A DNA stretch of 64,000 bases from NCBI RefSeq assembly GCF_005938385.1, contig NZ_VCRA01000016.1:62001-126000 (forward strand), in the 5' to 3' direction. The DNA comes from Paenibacillus mesophilus (GTDB lineage: Bacteria; Bacillota; Bacilli; Paenibacillales; NBRC-103111). The notes below the pieces were generated by a model. It was not told the origin of the DNA and made no database searches. It saw only the letters and a list, made by a program, of their open reading frames with translations. Of this stretch, positions 8,353-17,051 are shown piece by piece (within the stretch, counting starts at the first letter, position 1; the number at the start of each line of letters is the position of its first letter). The position numbers and the translations under genes were made by a program.

Positions 8353-9177
8353 GTGCGACCATTGTGGATGCTGAAGGACGCCGATATATCGCTGCAAGCT
8401 CCGGGAAGCCCGGAGACGGTGCTGAGGCGGCTGAACCTGCGCATCGACGAAGGAGAGTTCGTGGCGGTAGTAGGCCGCAACGGCAGCGGCAAAAGCACGC
8501 TGCTGCGCGCGTTGGGCGGCTTCGCGCAAGTAACGCATGGCGAGATCGCAGCCGACCCGGAAACGATGCGCAGCGCGCGGACGGTGTTTCAGAATCCGGA
8601 CGCGCAGATCATCGGCGAAACGGTATTCGAGGACGTATCGTTCGGGTTGGAAAATTTGGCGGTACCTTCGGGGGAAATGCCGGGGCGCGTTACGGAGGCG
8701 CTTGCCTCGGTCGGGCTGCGTGTCCGCGGAGACGAGCGGGTGGAGCATTTGTCCGGGGGGCAGAAGCAATTGCTGTGCATGGCGGGAGCCGTCGTAACCG
8801 GGACGCGCATTCTGCTGCTGGACGAGCCTGCCGCGATGCTCGATCCGTCATCCAAATCCGCTGTGCTGTCGGTCGCCAAGCGGCTGCACGAGAATGGGAC
8901 CACGGTCGTATGGGCTACCCAGGCGATGGATGAAATCGGCTATGCAGAGCGGGTCATAGCGCTTAAGGACGGGGAGGTGGCGTTCGACGGCACGCCGGAA
9001 CGTTTCCTCTACGGTGACGGGGAGAGCGGCTCGTCGTGCCCATGCTCGGCGCTCGGCTTCCGGCTTCCTTATGCCGTTGCAGCGGCGCATCGGCTGCTTG
9101 CGGCCGGACTCCCGCTCCGCGGGCGTCCGGTACGCGGAGAGCAGCTGCTGAAAGTGGTGTCGGAAGCATGCCAATAA
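8353..9177 (+). CDS. ECF transporter ATPase (EcfA-type)
   Basis: 274 residues from a GTG start, with GAGAGGGG upstream. Walker A GRNGSGKST (about residue 42), Q-loop FQNPDAQ (the NPDxQ form is typical of ECF ATPases), signature LSGGQKQ, Walker B ILLLDEP. The C-terminal stretch beyond residue 225 is long and Cys/Arg-rich. The stop overlaps the start of the next gene by ten bases, so the two are translationally coupled. Role: one of two nucleotide-binding subunits that drive substrate uptake through the S component, most likely BioY. Confidence 0.9.
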   Translation: MRPLWMLKDADISLQAPGSPETVLRRLNLRIDEGEFVAVVGRNGSGKSTLLRALGGFAQVTHGEIAADPETMRSARTVFQNPDAQIIGETVFEDVSFGLENLAVPSGEMPGRVTEALASVGLRVRGDERVEHLSGGQKQLLCMAGAVVTGTRILLLDEPAAMLDPSSKSAVLSVAKRLHENGTTVVWATQAMDEIGYAERVIALKDGEVAFDGTPERFLYGDGESGSSCPCSALGFRLPYAVAAAHRLLAAGLPLRGRPVRGEQLLKVVSEACQ

Positions 9178-10901
9178 CGGTGGAACGATTGAGCGTTATC
9201 GCGGACGGTGCGGAACGACCGCTGCTGGACGGGATTTCTTGTACGTTCGGCAATGGGGACATTACGCTTATCGTGGGCCGCAACGGTTCGGGCAAGTCAA
9301 CGCTGCTCGATGCGCTCGGCGGGCTCGTCGCCTTCGAAGGAAGCGTGCGGATCGACGGTCTCCCTTTGATGGCCGCAAATAAGCCGGAACGATCGGGAAT
9401 CGGCCGCATCGGCCAAGTATTCCAATACCCGGAGGCGCAGCTGTTCGCCCGCACCGTACAGGGAGAGTTCGATTATTCGCTCCGTTATTTGAAGCTGTCC
9501 CGGCGGGAAGCGGAGCGAAGAACGGATGAAGCGATGCGGGAGATGGGGCTTGCGCCCGCCATGAAGCAGCAATCCCCCTTGCTGCTTAGCGGCGGCGAGA
9601 AGCGCCGCGTCGCTCTTGCATCGACGATTGCGACCGAGCCCGATTGGCTGCTGCTGGACGAGCCTACCGCAGGTCTCGACCCGGAGGCGGTGGATCGGCT
9701 ACTCGGCTTCCTGCTGCGGCGCAGACGGGAATCGAGGGGCGGGATCGTCATCGCGACGCACGATCTCGACCTGCTGCTGCCGGTCGCGGATCGGGTCATC
9801 GCGCTGAAGGACGGATGCATCGCGGCCGATATGTCCGCAGCCGAGCTGGCCGTCCGCCCGGACGTATGGGAACGGGCGAATATCGGCATGCCGCTGTCCG
9901 TAGCGCTCGCGGAGCAATTGCGTAGCTTCGGTGTGGCGGTGCCGGCAAAGTTTCTGACGCCGGAAGAAGCGGCGGGATTGACGGCCGAGCGGATGATCGC
10001 GCCGCCGATGAACGACTCGGCGGTGGTGAAGCTGCAAAGTGCAGCCGAACGGAACGGGGGGCTGGAGCGAGAGAGGCCGTGTCCGGAGAGGCCGCAACCG
10101 GTAAAGGTATCGACATCGTCCGGAAGCAGCCATTACATCGAATCGCTCGATCCTCGGACGAAATGGCTGTTCTACATTTGCTTCTCCATAGGGCTGCTCG
10201 CTCAGCGGGATTGGCCCGGCGCCGCCTGCGGTGCCGCGATTACGGCTGGATTGACGCTGCTGTGCCGGGTACCTGTGCGAAGCATGCTGCCGGTATTGCG
10301 GCCGTTTCTGTGGCTTTTGGCGATATCGTCTGTCGTTTCCGGCATCGGCATCGGGGGAAGCGCCGGCGGAGACGGTGGTATAAGGCTCGGAGCCGTATCA
10401 TTTTCGGTTTCGGCGGCGCTGACAACCACGCTGGAGCTGGTCAAAATCATTCTCGTCATGGTCGGCGGCATTTTGCTGTCGGCAACGACGACTCCTTTCG
10501 CCATGAAGCGGGGGATTGAACGCATGTTGTCCCCGCTTGGGCGGATCCGATTTCCGGTAGAGGCGATCTCGCTGACCGCCTCTCTGCTGCTCCGCTTTAT
10601 TCCGGTGCTGCGGAGGGAAGCGGGCCGCTTCAACCGGATCGCCAAGGCGCGCGGCAAGCGGGTGCGGCGCAGCGGGACGGTCCGGCTGCGGGATTTGCCC
10701 GTCATGATCGTGCCGCTGCTGCTGTCCCTGCTGCAGATGGCGACCGATTTGTCGCACGCCCTGGAAGCGCGCGGCTACACGCTGAAAGGGACACGCCGGA
10801 CGGCGGCTGTAACGCTGCGCATGAAACGCCCGGATTGGCTTGCTGTCGCCGCGGGCGGCGCGCTTCTTGCGCTTATGCTTGCGCTGTCGGTGCGGACGTA
10901 G
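9168..10901 (+). CDS. Fused ECF ATPase (EcfA) and transmembrane EcfT protein
   Basis: 577 residues from the ATG at 9168 that overlaps the previous stop codon; upstream in-frame ATGs lie inside the preceding gene. Residues 1 to about 240 are a complete ABC ATPase: Walker A GRNGSGKST, Q-loop FQYPEAQ, signature LSGGEKRR, Walker B LLLDEPTAGLD, switch His in ATHD. A linker of about 80 polar residues leads to residues about 325-577, an EcfT domain: it opens with LDPRTKWLF, has five or so membrane helices, and carries the two Ala-Arg-Gly coupling motifs (AKARGKR and LEARGYT). EcfA and EcfT are usually separate proteins. With the preceding ATPase and divergent bioY this makes a complete group-I-like ECF importer in three polypeptides. 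Confidence 0.88.
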   Translation: MPITVERLSVIADGAERPLLDGISCTFGNGDITLIVGRNGSGKSTLLDALGGLVAFEGSVRIDGLPLMAANKPERSGIGRIGQVFQYPEAQLFARTVQGEFDYSLRYLKLSRREAERRTDEAMREMGLAPAMKQQSPLLLSGGEKRRVALASTIATEPDWLLLDEPTAGLDPEAVDRLLGFLLRRRRESRGGIVIATHDLDLLLPVADRVIALKDGCIAADMSAAELAVRPDVWERANIGMPLSVALAEQLRSFGVAVPAKFLTPEEAAGLTAERMIAPPMNDSAVVKLQSAAERNGGLERERPCPERPQPVKVSTSSGSSHYIESLDPRTKWLFYICFSIGLLAQRDWPGAACGAAITAGLTLLCRVPVRSMLPVLRPFLWLLAISSVVSGIGIGGSAGGDGGIRLGAVSFSVSAALTTTLELVKIILVMVGGILLSATTTPFAMKRGIERMLSPLGRIRFPVEAISLTASLLLRFIPVLRREAGRFNRIAKARGKRVRRSGTVRLRDLPVMIVPLLLSLLQMATDLSHALEARGYTLKGTRRTAAVTLRMKRPDWLAVAAGGALLALMLALSVRT

Positions 10902-10943
10902 CCGGATCGGATTGCAGACCCGGAATATAGGATTGGCGAGGCG

Positions 10944-12218
10944 TTAGGCCGTCGCAAGTGAGCTTCGTTTGATCCGGATCGACATTAGCGCTGCCAGCAT
11001 GCAGACATACCCGGCCATCGTAAACGCGAGGTCGTAGCTGCCGAACCATTCCCGGAGAAACCCGGCCTCGAAGGCGGCGGCAGCCGCACCCAGCTGATGG
11101 GCGGCGACGATCCAGCCGAACACGATACCCGCCTTCCCGGTCCCGAACCGGTCGGAGGCAAGCTTCACGGTCGGGGGAACGGTCGCGATCCAGTCGAGTC
11201 CGTAAAAGACGGAGAACAGCGTAAGCTCCATATATCCCATGTCCAGCGCCGTCGGCAGGAAGAGGAGCGACAGGCCGCGCAGGCCGTAATACCAGAACAA
11301 CAGCCAGCGACTGTCGAACCGGTCGGACAGCCAGCCGGACAGCGTAGTTCCGATCAAGTCGAACACGCCCATGAAGGCGAGCAGCCCCGCGGCCGTTACT
11401 TCCGGAATGCCGAAATCGCCGCAAGCGGGAATCAGGTGAGTGCCGATCAGCCCGTTCGTGGTGAAGCCGCATATGAAGAAACTGCCGGCCAGTAGCCAGA
11501 ACGTTCCGCTCTTCATAACCGAGCGAAGCGTGAGCAGCGGCTGGAGGAACAAATTGCCCGCGAACGGGACAGGGCGGACCAGCTCGCTTGCGCCGAACGG
11601 AGGCAGACCGACATCGGCAGGGTGGTTGCGTACCCACTTGGCGACGACCGGAATCATGAGGCATAACGCCGCAGCGGCGGCCCATACGGCATACCGCCAT
11701 CCCGCGGTTACCGAGATGCCCGCGAGGAGAGGCAGAAACAGAAGCTGTCCCGTGGCCGCGCTGGCTGTCAATATACCGACGACGAGCCCTTTCCGGTGAA
11801 CGAACCAACGGTTCGCGACCGTGACGCCGAGCACGTTCGCCATAACCGAGGTGCCGAGACCGACCACCACGCCCCACAGCACATTCAATTGCCACAGCGC
11901 ATTCATAAAGGTCGACAGCAGCAGTCCGGCCGCCAGCAGCGCGAGCGCCGATGTCATCATTTTGCGTATGCCGAACCGTTCCATGCAAGCCGCCGCGAAC
12001 GGCCCCATCAGCCCGTACAAAACCAAGTTAATCGATACGGCTGCGGAAATGCCGGACCGGTTCCAGCCGAACTCCTCCTCGAGAGGAAGCATCAGCACGC
12101 CCGGCAGCGAGCGGATGCCGGCGGCGATAAGCAGAGCCGCGAACGTCACGGCGGCGACGATCCAGCCGTAGTGCAGCTTGCGGGTGCGATTCGGCGTTTC
12201 TGTTTGTAGATTGTCCAT
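10944..12218 (-). CDS. MFS transporter (oxalate/formate-antiporter or monocarboxylate type)
   Basis: 424 residues, about twelve membrane helices, with AAAGGAAG before the ATG. Loop motifs GPFAAACMERFGIRKMM (between helices 2 and 3) and SGWLSDRFDSRWLL (between helices 8 and 9) are the conserved MFS loops. The HYGWIV opening and PGV/NRWF motifs are typical of the OFA and monocarboxylate group. Substrate unknown. A TACAGT-N9-ACTGTA palindrome upstream resembles sites at the neighbouring Rrf2 and azoreductase genes, so it may belong to the same stress regulon. Confidence 0.85.
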   Translation of the reverse strand: MDNLQTETPNRTRKLHYGWIVAAVTFAALLIAAGIRSLPGVLMLPLEEEFGWNRSGISAAVSINLVLYGLMGPFAAACMERFGIRKMMTSALALLAAGLLLSTFMNALWQLNVLWGVVVGLGTSVMANVLGVTVANRWFVHRKGLVVGILTASAATGQLLFLPLLAGISVTAGWRYAVWAAAAALCLMIPVVAKWVRNHPADVGLPPFGASELVRPVPFAGNLFLQPLLTLRSVMKSGTFWLLAGSFFICGFTTNGLIGTHLIPACGDFGIPEVTAAGLLAFMGVFDLIGTTLSGWLSDRFDSRWLLFWYYGLRGLSLLFLPTALDMGYMELTLFSVFYGLDWIATVPPTVKLASDRFGTGKAGIVFGWIVAAHQLGAAAAAFEAGFLREWFGSYDLAFTMAGYVCMLAALMSIRIKRSSLATA

Positions 12219-12269
12219 GTGGGGTTTCTTCCTTTCATTTCTGTTGAATATAAATGTATTAAAAAATAT

Positions 12270-12290
12270 TACAGTTATAACCGGACTGTA
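12270..12290 (-). promoter_or_regulatory. Inverted repeat TACAGT-N9-ACTGTA (candidate Rrf2 site) upstream of the MFS gene
   Basis: Perfect six-base arms in an AT-rich stretch 50-70 bases upstream of the MFS start codon. The ACAGTTAT half-site recurs near 12870 and, as ACAGTTTAT, near 13654. Confidence 0.5.
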
Positions 12291-12395
12291 TGTGCCGGCT
12301 CTGCTCGCGCAAAGGTATAATCTGATAACGGGGTGGAGCAGGAATATCCTTCTGTGCGGAAGGATGAGTTCCTTTACACTATCATGAACATCGCT

Positions 12396-12821
12396 CTATT
12401 CCCCGATTTCGGACCGGCGCTGCACGTTGTCCAGTACGTCCGCGATCGTAAATTGACCGAAGTACTGCTCCATCTGCCGTTCGGCGGTGATGAACAAGCC
12501 GTCCATGGAGCATTCGATATGGGCTCCGATTAAGCATTGCGGATTGGGGTTGGGCCATTTCGGCTTGATCGAGCCTTCGGACGTTAGACGGTACAATTCG
12601 GCCAAAGTCACTTCGTCCGGCTTGCAGCCGAGCAGAAATCCTCCCTTCGCGCCTTCCTTCGACCGGATATATCCGTGCTTTCGCAGCATACTGAGCACCT
12701 TGCGGACCCGAACCGGATGGACGGAGACGCTGGCGGCGATATGATCGCTTGTCGCGAGCCGGCCTTGGACGTGCGCCAAATAAGTTAGACTATGGACGGC
12801 AATGACGAAATCGCTGTTCAA
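12396..12821 (-). CDS. Rrf2-family transcriptional regulator (YwnA-like)
   Basis: 141 residues from a TTG start with GGAGGAGGAG upstream. An N-terminal winged helix (SDHIAASVSVHPVRVRKVLSMLRKHGYIRSKEGAKGGFLL) is typical of Rrf2. Two Cys are present (PQCLIGAHIECSMDG), too few and too spaced for a classic Fe-S sensor but suited to thiol-based redox sensing, as known for some YwnA/HypR-like proteins. It sits between an MFS gene and an azoreductase, all on the minus strand and each with a related palindrome upstream. Confidence 0.85.
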   Translation of the reverse strand: MNSDFVIAVHSLTYLAHVQGRLATSDHIAASVSVHPVRVRKVLSMLRKHGYIRSKEGAKGGFLLGCKPDEVTLAELYRLTSEGSIKPKWPNPNPQCLIGAHIECSMDGLFITAERQMEQYFGQFTIADVLDNVQRRSEIGE

Positions 12822-12852
12822 CTGCGCTCCTCCTCCGTACTTTTCGTTATTT

Positions 12853-12873
12853 CTGTATTATGAATGTTTACAG
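12853..12873 (-). promoter_or_regulatory. Inverted repeat CTGTA-N11-TACAG upstream of the Rrf2 gene
   Basis: Lies about 30-50 bases upstream of the TTG start and contains the TTACAGTTAT half-site shared with the MFS promoter. Candidate autoregulatory operator. Confidence 0.5.
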
Positions 12874-12895
12874 TTATTTTTGTCAATCGGCAAAA

Positions 12896-12931
12896 ACAAA
12901 AAAACCTTCCTCCGGACAGATCGGAAGAAGG
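12896..12931 (-). terminator. Terminator of the azoreductase gene
   Basis: On the minus strand, stem ccttcttccg / cggaggaagg with a seven-base loop followed by TTTTTTTG. Confidence 0.85.
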
Positions 12932-12947
12932 CTTCTTCGGCTAAGTA

Positions 12948-13574
12948 TCAGAAGCGTGCGGCGACTTCGGCAGTTTGCTTGATCCCGGCTTCGATAATCG
13001 CTTCGGCACGGTCCGGGAATTGATTGTGACCTTCCGTCACGACGATTTCCAAGTCCGTGATGCCGAAGAAATTCATTTGGTTTCTCACATAGTTCACGGA
13101 CATTTCGATGCCGGCCATCGGTCCTTCGGAATAAACGCCGCCGCGGGCGTTCAGGAGGGCGACCTTCTTGCCGCCGGCCAAGCCGACCGGTCCTTGCGGT
13201 GTGTATTTGAAAGTTTTGCCGGACTGATTCAAATAGAACAAGTAGGTGAGCAGCTGTGCCGGAATCGTGAAATTCCACAGCGGAAAGGCAAGCACGACTT
13301 TGTCCGCGGCGAGGAACTGCTCCAAATATCCGTTCGCGACGCCGGCCGCCTTCTTCTCTTCGACTGTCGGTTCATAGCCGTTCGCCAGCTTGTATAGACC
13401 GGTCATCATCGTAACGTCGAAGTAGGGAAGATCGGATGCGAACAGATCCAGCTCCGTTATTTGATCTTCAGGGTGGGTCTCCCGGTACGTCTGCAGGAAG
13501 GCGTTGTACATTTTGACGCTGACCGATTGTTCTTGCGGGCGATTGTTGGCTTTGACGAATAATACGTTGCTCAT
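12948..13574 (-). CDS. azoR: FMN-dependent NADH-azoreductase
   Basis: 208 residues with a strong AAGGAGG site. Flavodoxin-like fold; the conserved FPLWNFTIPAQLLTY segment (flavin-binding loop of AzoR) and NARGGVYSEGPM are clear. The enzyme reduces quinones and azo compounds with NAD(P)H and protects against thiol and quinone stress. Flanked by two Rrf2-type regulators, with a palindrome ACTGTGA-N8-TCACAGT in the divergent promoter, a typical arrangement for redox-inducible detoxification. Confidence 0.9.
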   Translation of the reverse strand: MSNVLFVKANNRPQEQSVSVKMYNAFLQTYRETHPEDQITELDLFASDLPYFDVTMMTGLYKLANGYEPTVEEKKAAGVANGYLEQFLAADKVVLAFPLWNFTIPAQLLTYLFYLNQSGKTFKYTPQGPVGLAGGKKVALLNARGGVYSEGPMAGIEMSVNYVRNQMNFFGITDLEIVVTEGHNQFPDRAEAIIEAGIKQTAEVAARF

Positions 13575-13636
13575 GGTGCTTTGTCCTCCTTGTATGTGCT
13601 CCCGATTCCAAGCGGATCGCCTGATAGGGAGAATTT

Positions 13637-13658
13637 ACTGTGATAATTCTTTCACAGT
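13637..13658. promoter_or_regulatory. Palindrome ACTGTGA-N8-TCACAGT between azoR and the second rrf2 gene
   Basis: Perfect seven-base arms in the divergent promoter region, about 65-85 bases upstream of azoR. Candidate operator for one or both Rrf2 proteins. Confidence 0.6.
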
Positions 13659-13807
13659 TTATACCGTTAACTGCTATCGTGTCAAGCTCAGTTTAAGGCG
13701 AGTTGTTCGGCTTCGCGAAAAGCTCTACAATGGACTTATGGATGCTGCAAAAAAACCGGAACCGCACCCGATAGGGGACGCGGCGGATGGGTAAGGGAGT
13801 GACAACT

Positions 13808-14263
13808 ATGAGTACGGCGAATCGGGGGATACCGATCGGGCCTCCTCGTTTCGGTATCGCTGTTCACGCGCTTGTCTGGTTGACCCAAAGCGGCGGGGTG
13901 TTATCCAGCGGGTCGATCGCATGCCAAGTCAATTCGCATGCCACCTTTCTTAGAAGAGTGCTGCAGACTTTGGTGCAAGCGGGACTTGTCGAGGCGAGGG
14001 AAGGGCGCGACGGCGGCTATATATTGAAGAAGCCGTCGGGACAAATTACTTTGGCCGACGTATACGTTGCGGTGCGAGCCGACGGCTCGGATTGCGAAGA
14101 GAATGTCGATTGCGGCGAAGCCGGCCAGCAGCTGGACTTGGCGCTAGAAAAAATATTGTCCGGTGCGGAGCAGCATACGATCGAATATTTGCGGCAGTAT
14201 ACGATCGCCGATGTGATGGCGCGGGTCGAGTTTTTCGCTGCCGGGCGCGAGTGCGAGGAATGA
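13808..14263 (+). CDS. Second Rrf2-family transcriptional regulator
   Basis: 151 residues from the ATG at 13808, with AAGGGAG upstream; the ATG at 13787 has no good site. Winged-helix region PPRFGIAVHALVWLTQSGG.. and ..LRRVLQTLVQAGLVEAREGRDGGY match Rrf2. It has Cys residues in DCEENVDC, a pair six apart. Divergent from azoR, with a terminator directly after. Likely represses azoR and/or itself under non-stress conditions (inference from position and palindrome). Confidence 0.85.
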   Translation: MSTANRGIPIGPPRFGIAVHALVWLTQSGGVLSSGSIACQVNSHATFLRRVLQTLVQAGLVEAREGRDGGYILKKPSGQITLADVYVAVRADGSDCEENVDCGEAGQQLDLALEKILSGAEQHTIEYLRQYTIADVMARVEFFAAGRECEE

Positions 14264-14287
14264 CTGCAGAGAGCATGGGCACCCGAA

Positions 14288-14335
14288 AAAGGAAGTCTTC
14301 TTCAAGCGTCTCGTCCGAAGAAGGCTTCCTTTTTG
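14288..14335 (+). terminator. Terminator of the second rrf2 gene
   Basis: aaaaaggaag-cttcttc...gaagaag-cttcctttttg hairpin with T-run. Confidence 0.85.
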
Positions 14336-14504
14336 TGCGCGGCAAAGGCTTATTAAGGTGTTCCGGCCGCTTGCAGACAGGCAGTTCGATAATCTGCATC
14401 ATGAACCATTACAGTCAAATTCACAATCCGAATGTTCTGTTTTCTTGCGGTTGATTGGTATATGATAGAAAAAAATCGCATATGGAAAGCGAGATGAAGG
14501 ACAA

Positions 14505-15188
14505 GTGAAACTGACGATTTATTTGGCGGGGGATTCCACCGTCTCCAATTATCCGCCTGAAAAAGAACCGATGATGGGATGGGGGCAGCGTCTGGGCCAA
14601 TATTTCGACGACAGCGTGGTCATACGCAATGAAGCGATGGGCGGCAGAAGCTCGAAAAGCTTTATTGACGAAGGAAGGCTTGCCGCGATCGAGCAGGCGA
14701 TCGTGCCCGGAGATTACTTGTTGATCCAGTTCGGGCATAATGACGAGAAAGCCGACGAAGCCCGTCATACCGATGTGTTCGGTACCTATGAGCAGTATTT
14801 GCGCCAATATATCGGGGTGGCGCGTGCGAAGGGGGCGACGCCCGTCCTGATTACGTCCACCGAAAGGCGGTACTTCGACGAAAGCGGGAAACTGAAAGAC
14901 ACGCACGGCGCGTATCCGGCGGCCATGGCGAGGCTGGCTGCAGAAGAGCGTGTTCCGGTAATTGATCTGCAGGCCAAAAGCCGGAAGCTGCTCGAGGCGA
15001 TGGGCGACGAGAGCTCGAAACGTTTGTTCGTATGGCTTGCCCAGGGCGAGCACCCGAACTATCCGAAAGGCTCCTGCGACAATACGCATTTCAACGAACA
15101 AGGGGCAGCCGAAATGGCCAAGCTTGTCGCGGAAGGAATACGGGAAACGGGTCTCCCGCTCGCCGAACGATTGATCGGAGTGTCGTAG
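14505..15188 (+). CDS. SGNH hydrolase, rhamnogalacturonan acetylesterase-like
   Basis: 227 residues from a GTG start, with GAAGGA upstream. SGNH blocks are all visible: GDSTVS (catalytic Ser), AMGGRS, IQFGHND (Asn) and the C-terminal DNTHFNEQGA (Asp and His). This set and length fit the RgaE/YesT type that removes acetyl groups from rhamnogalacturonan. No signal peptide, so it would act on imported oligosaccharides. First gene of the polysaccharide-utilisation region, but transcribed alone. Confidence 0.87.
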   Translation: MKLTIYLAGDSTVSNYPPEKEPMMGWGQRLGQYFDDSVVIRNEAMGGRSSKSFIDEGRLAAIEQAIVPGDYLLIQFGHNDEKADEARHTDVFGTYEQYLRQYIGVARAKGATPVLITSTERRYFDESGKLKDTHGAYPAAMARLAAEERVPVIDLQAKSRKLLEAMGDESSKRLFVWLAQGEHPNYPKGSCDNTHFNEQGAAEMAKLVAEGIRETGLPLAERLIGVS

Positions 15189-15563
15189 AATTTCATCCCT
15201 GCTAATACGATTACATAACCCTACTAATAAGTGGAAATGCTTCTTTATGGTGGTATTGCGGTTGGCAGCTTAGAAGACGTACATAAAATTGAAAAAATTG
15301 CAGAATAACATGGATATACAGATTTGATACATGGATCCAAGATCCCTTGAGCCAGGACAAGAAGCTCCAGTTTGATTCTCATAACCAAACTAGGCTTGAG
15401 CGCCATCCGATCGGTAATTTGCATTTCTTGATGAAATGTATGCTAATTCATGACATAATAAATAATATCTTTGGACGACAGGAAGCACCTGATCGAGCGG
15501 CATGAGCCGTTTCTTTCAGGTTCTTTTTCGTTCCAAAAGTTCAGAAAAGGGAGAGGACTTTTT
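15189..15563. other. AT-rich gene-free stretch
   Basis: No open frame with a ribosome site. The only structure seen is a terminator-like hairpin (acctga...tcaggttcttttt, about 15487-15535). Base use is more AT-rich than the flanking genes, consistent with decayed or transferred DNA. Confidence 0.4.
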
Positions 15564-15865
15564 ATGTTCATGAACTTAATTGCTGGTGAACAAGTGAGGC
15601 CGGAGTGTTATAAATATCAATAGGGCTTGTTACCGATTGGGATGAGGTTGCCGATAACAAGTCTTCTACAGAAAAGGAAAATGAGTGGTACGTGTCAGTT
15701 GCACAGCAAAATCTGAATAAGTACAACAGGTACAAATACATCATTAAGCTGCCGTGCAAAAGTAAGCACCATGTCATTACCGTCTCGTTCTATGTTTATC
15801 GGACTCCCATTCCGTTTGGAGAAGCTTCAGCCGGTGGCAAAATACAAGCAACAAGCACCATATAG
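15564..15865 (+). pseudogene. Frameshifted remnant of a small unidentified gene
   Basis: An ATG at 15564 has a good site (AAAGGGAGAGG), but the frame stops after 19 codons at 15621. A different frame is then open from 15614 to the TAG at 15863, reading 83 residues that look like a real protein (..ADNKSSTEKENEWYVSVA.., ..YKYIIKLPCKSKHHVITV..) without any start codon. Joining the two frames needs one indel near 15615. I do not recognise the family. Confidence 0.35.
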
Positions 15866-15968
15866 GCGGAAGCGCACTTTATGTTTTGTAAAATTTCAAA
15901 TGCAAGCGTGTGTATAAAAATGTGCATAAATAAACAAAATTCGCATCCCCGAAACGTATTGATTTTCA

Positions 15969-15982
15969 TGCAAACGTTTGTT
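15969..15982 (+). promoter_or_regulatory. CAAACGTTTG palindrome, LacI-type or cre-like operator
   Basis: A perfect ten-base palindrome with central CG at 15971-15980, extended as TGCAAACGTTTGTT, lies about 40 bases upstream of the lacI-type gene. This is the form bound by LacI/GalR-family repressors, probably for autoregulation. Confidence 0.55.
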
Positions 15983-16018
15983 ATGTTTGGATCAAGAAAG
16001 CAGAAGGAGCCATGCAAA

Positions 16019-16987
16019 ATGGTCACGATCAAAGACATTGCGAAAGCAGCAGGCGTCAACCATTCGACAGTTTCACGCGCATTAAACGATGACTACCGTG
16101 TAAGCGTTAACACGAAAGAACGCATCCAGGCGATTGCCAAGCAAATGAACTACATCCCCAATTTGGCAGCGAAGCAGCTTGTGCAGCAAAAGACACACGT
16201 CGTCGGTCTTATTTGGCCACCCAAAGAAGGTCTCTTTTTCTATAACATGAGTGTGCAATTGCAGATGGAAGGAACGCAGCGAGGATATCGGGTTGTGCTG
16301 ATCGCAGACTTTCCGGGAGAAGGGATGGCAGCGTTCCGGCAGCTTGGTGTTGACCACATCATGCTCTGGAATTGCTACCCGAATCTCCCGGTCAGCTTCT
16401 ATACCGAGCGGGCGCGGTTTCGCGGGGAAGTGCTGGCGATGGCGGGACCAAGGGTGGATGGCGCACACATACTTGGTGTTGACCGGCAAGGTGCATTTGT
16501 ACAGGCGGTTCGCCATCTGCATGCACTAGGGCATCGCCGGTTGTCTTATATCGGGCGTCCGACTCATAGAGACAAGCTGTCTGGTTTTATCCAGGGTCAT
16601 GCGGAGCAGAACTTGGAGTACGATCCGGCATTTGTAGTGAGCGACATCAGTCCAGCATTTGAAGAGGAAGTGTTGGCGATGCTGAAGCGCAGCGACCGGC
16701 CAACCGCGTTGCTTGTCAGCTCCCAAACGGTGTTGTTCCGACTGTTGCGTATTTTCCGGCGCAGCGGCATACAGATTCCGGATGATTTGTCTGTCGTGGT
16801 GTACGACGATGTACCGGAGCTGGAGGAACTTGAGGTGGCGTTCACGGCGATCGGACCTTCTGCCCAGGAAATGGCCGTTCGTGCGTGGGATATTTTGACC
16901 GGGACATACGGCGAGGGAGAGGAACGCTATGTGGATGAAGTGATGCCGGCAAGACTTGTGCAGCGGGAATCGACACGGTCTTTGTAG
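16019..16987 (+). CDS. LacI/GalR-family transcriptional regulator
   Basis: 322 residues from the ATG at 16019, with AGAAGGAG upstream; the frame upstream has no helix-turn-helix. N-terminal MVTIKDIAKAAGVNHSTVSRALN is a textbook LacI headpiece, followed by the hinge and a periplasmic-binding-like ligand domain. The first ligand-domain part is shorter than usual. It precedes a truncated beta-helix gene, a solute-binding lipoprotein and an intact beta-helix gene, so it probably controls this sugar-use cluster. The DNA around it is slightly different in base use from the genes further right. Confidence 0.9.
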   Translation: MVTIKDIAKAAGVNHSTVSRALNDDYRVSVNTKERIQAIAKQMNYIPNLAAKQLVQQKTHVVGLIWPPKEGLFFYNMSVQLQMEGTQRGYRVVLIADFPGEGMAAFRQLGVDHIMLWNCYPNLPVSFYTERARFRGEVLAMAGPRVDGAHILGVDRQGAFVQAVRHLHALGHRRLSYIGRPTHRDKLSGFIQGHAEQNLEYDPAFVVSDISPAFEEEVLAMLKRSDRPTALLVSSQTVLFRLLRIFRRSGIQIPDDLSVVVYDDVPELEELEVAFTAIGPSAQEMAVRAWDILTGTYGEGEERYVDEVMPARLVQRESTRSL

Positions 16988-17051
16988 TACATGATGGAGG
17001 GTGGCATGACACGAGGGAGGGAAAACTATGGAGTGAGGACGGGAAGACGGG

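Noticed and set aside
10873..11988. 371-codon alternative frame inside the MFS gene
   Set aside because: Same-strand shadow; low-complexity Arg/Gly composition without membrane helices, while the other frame is a clear transporter.
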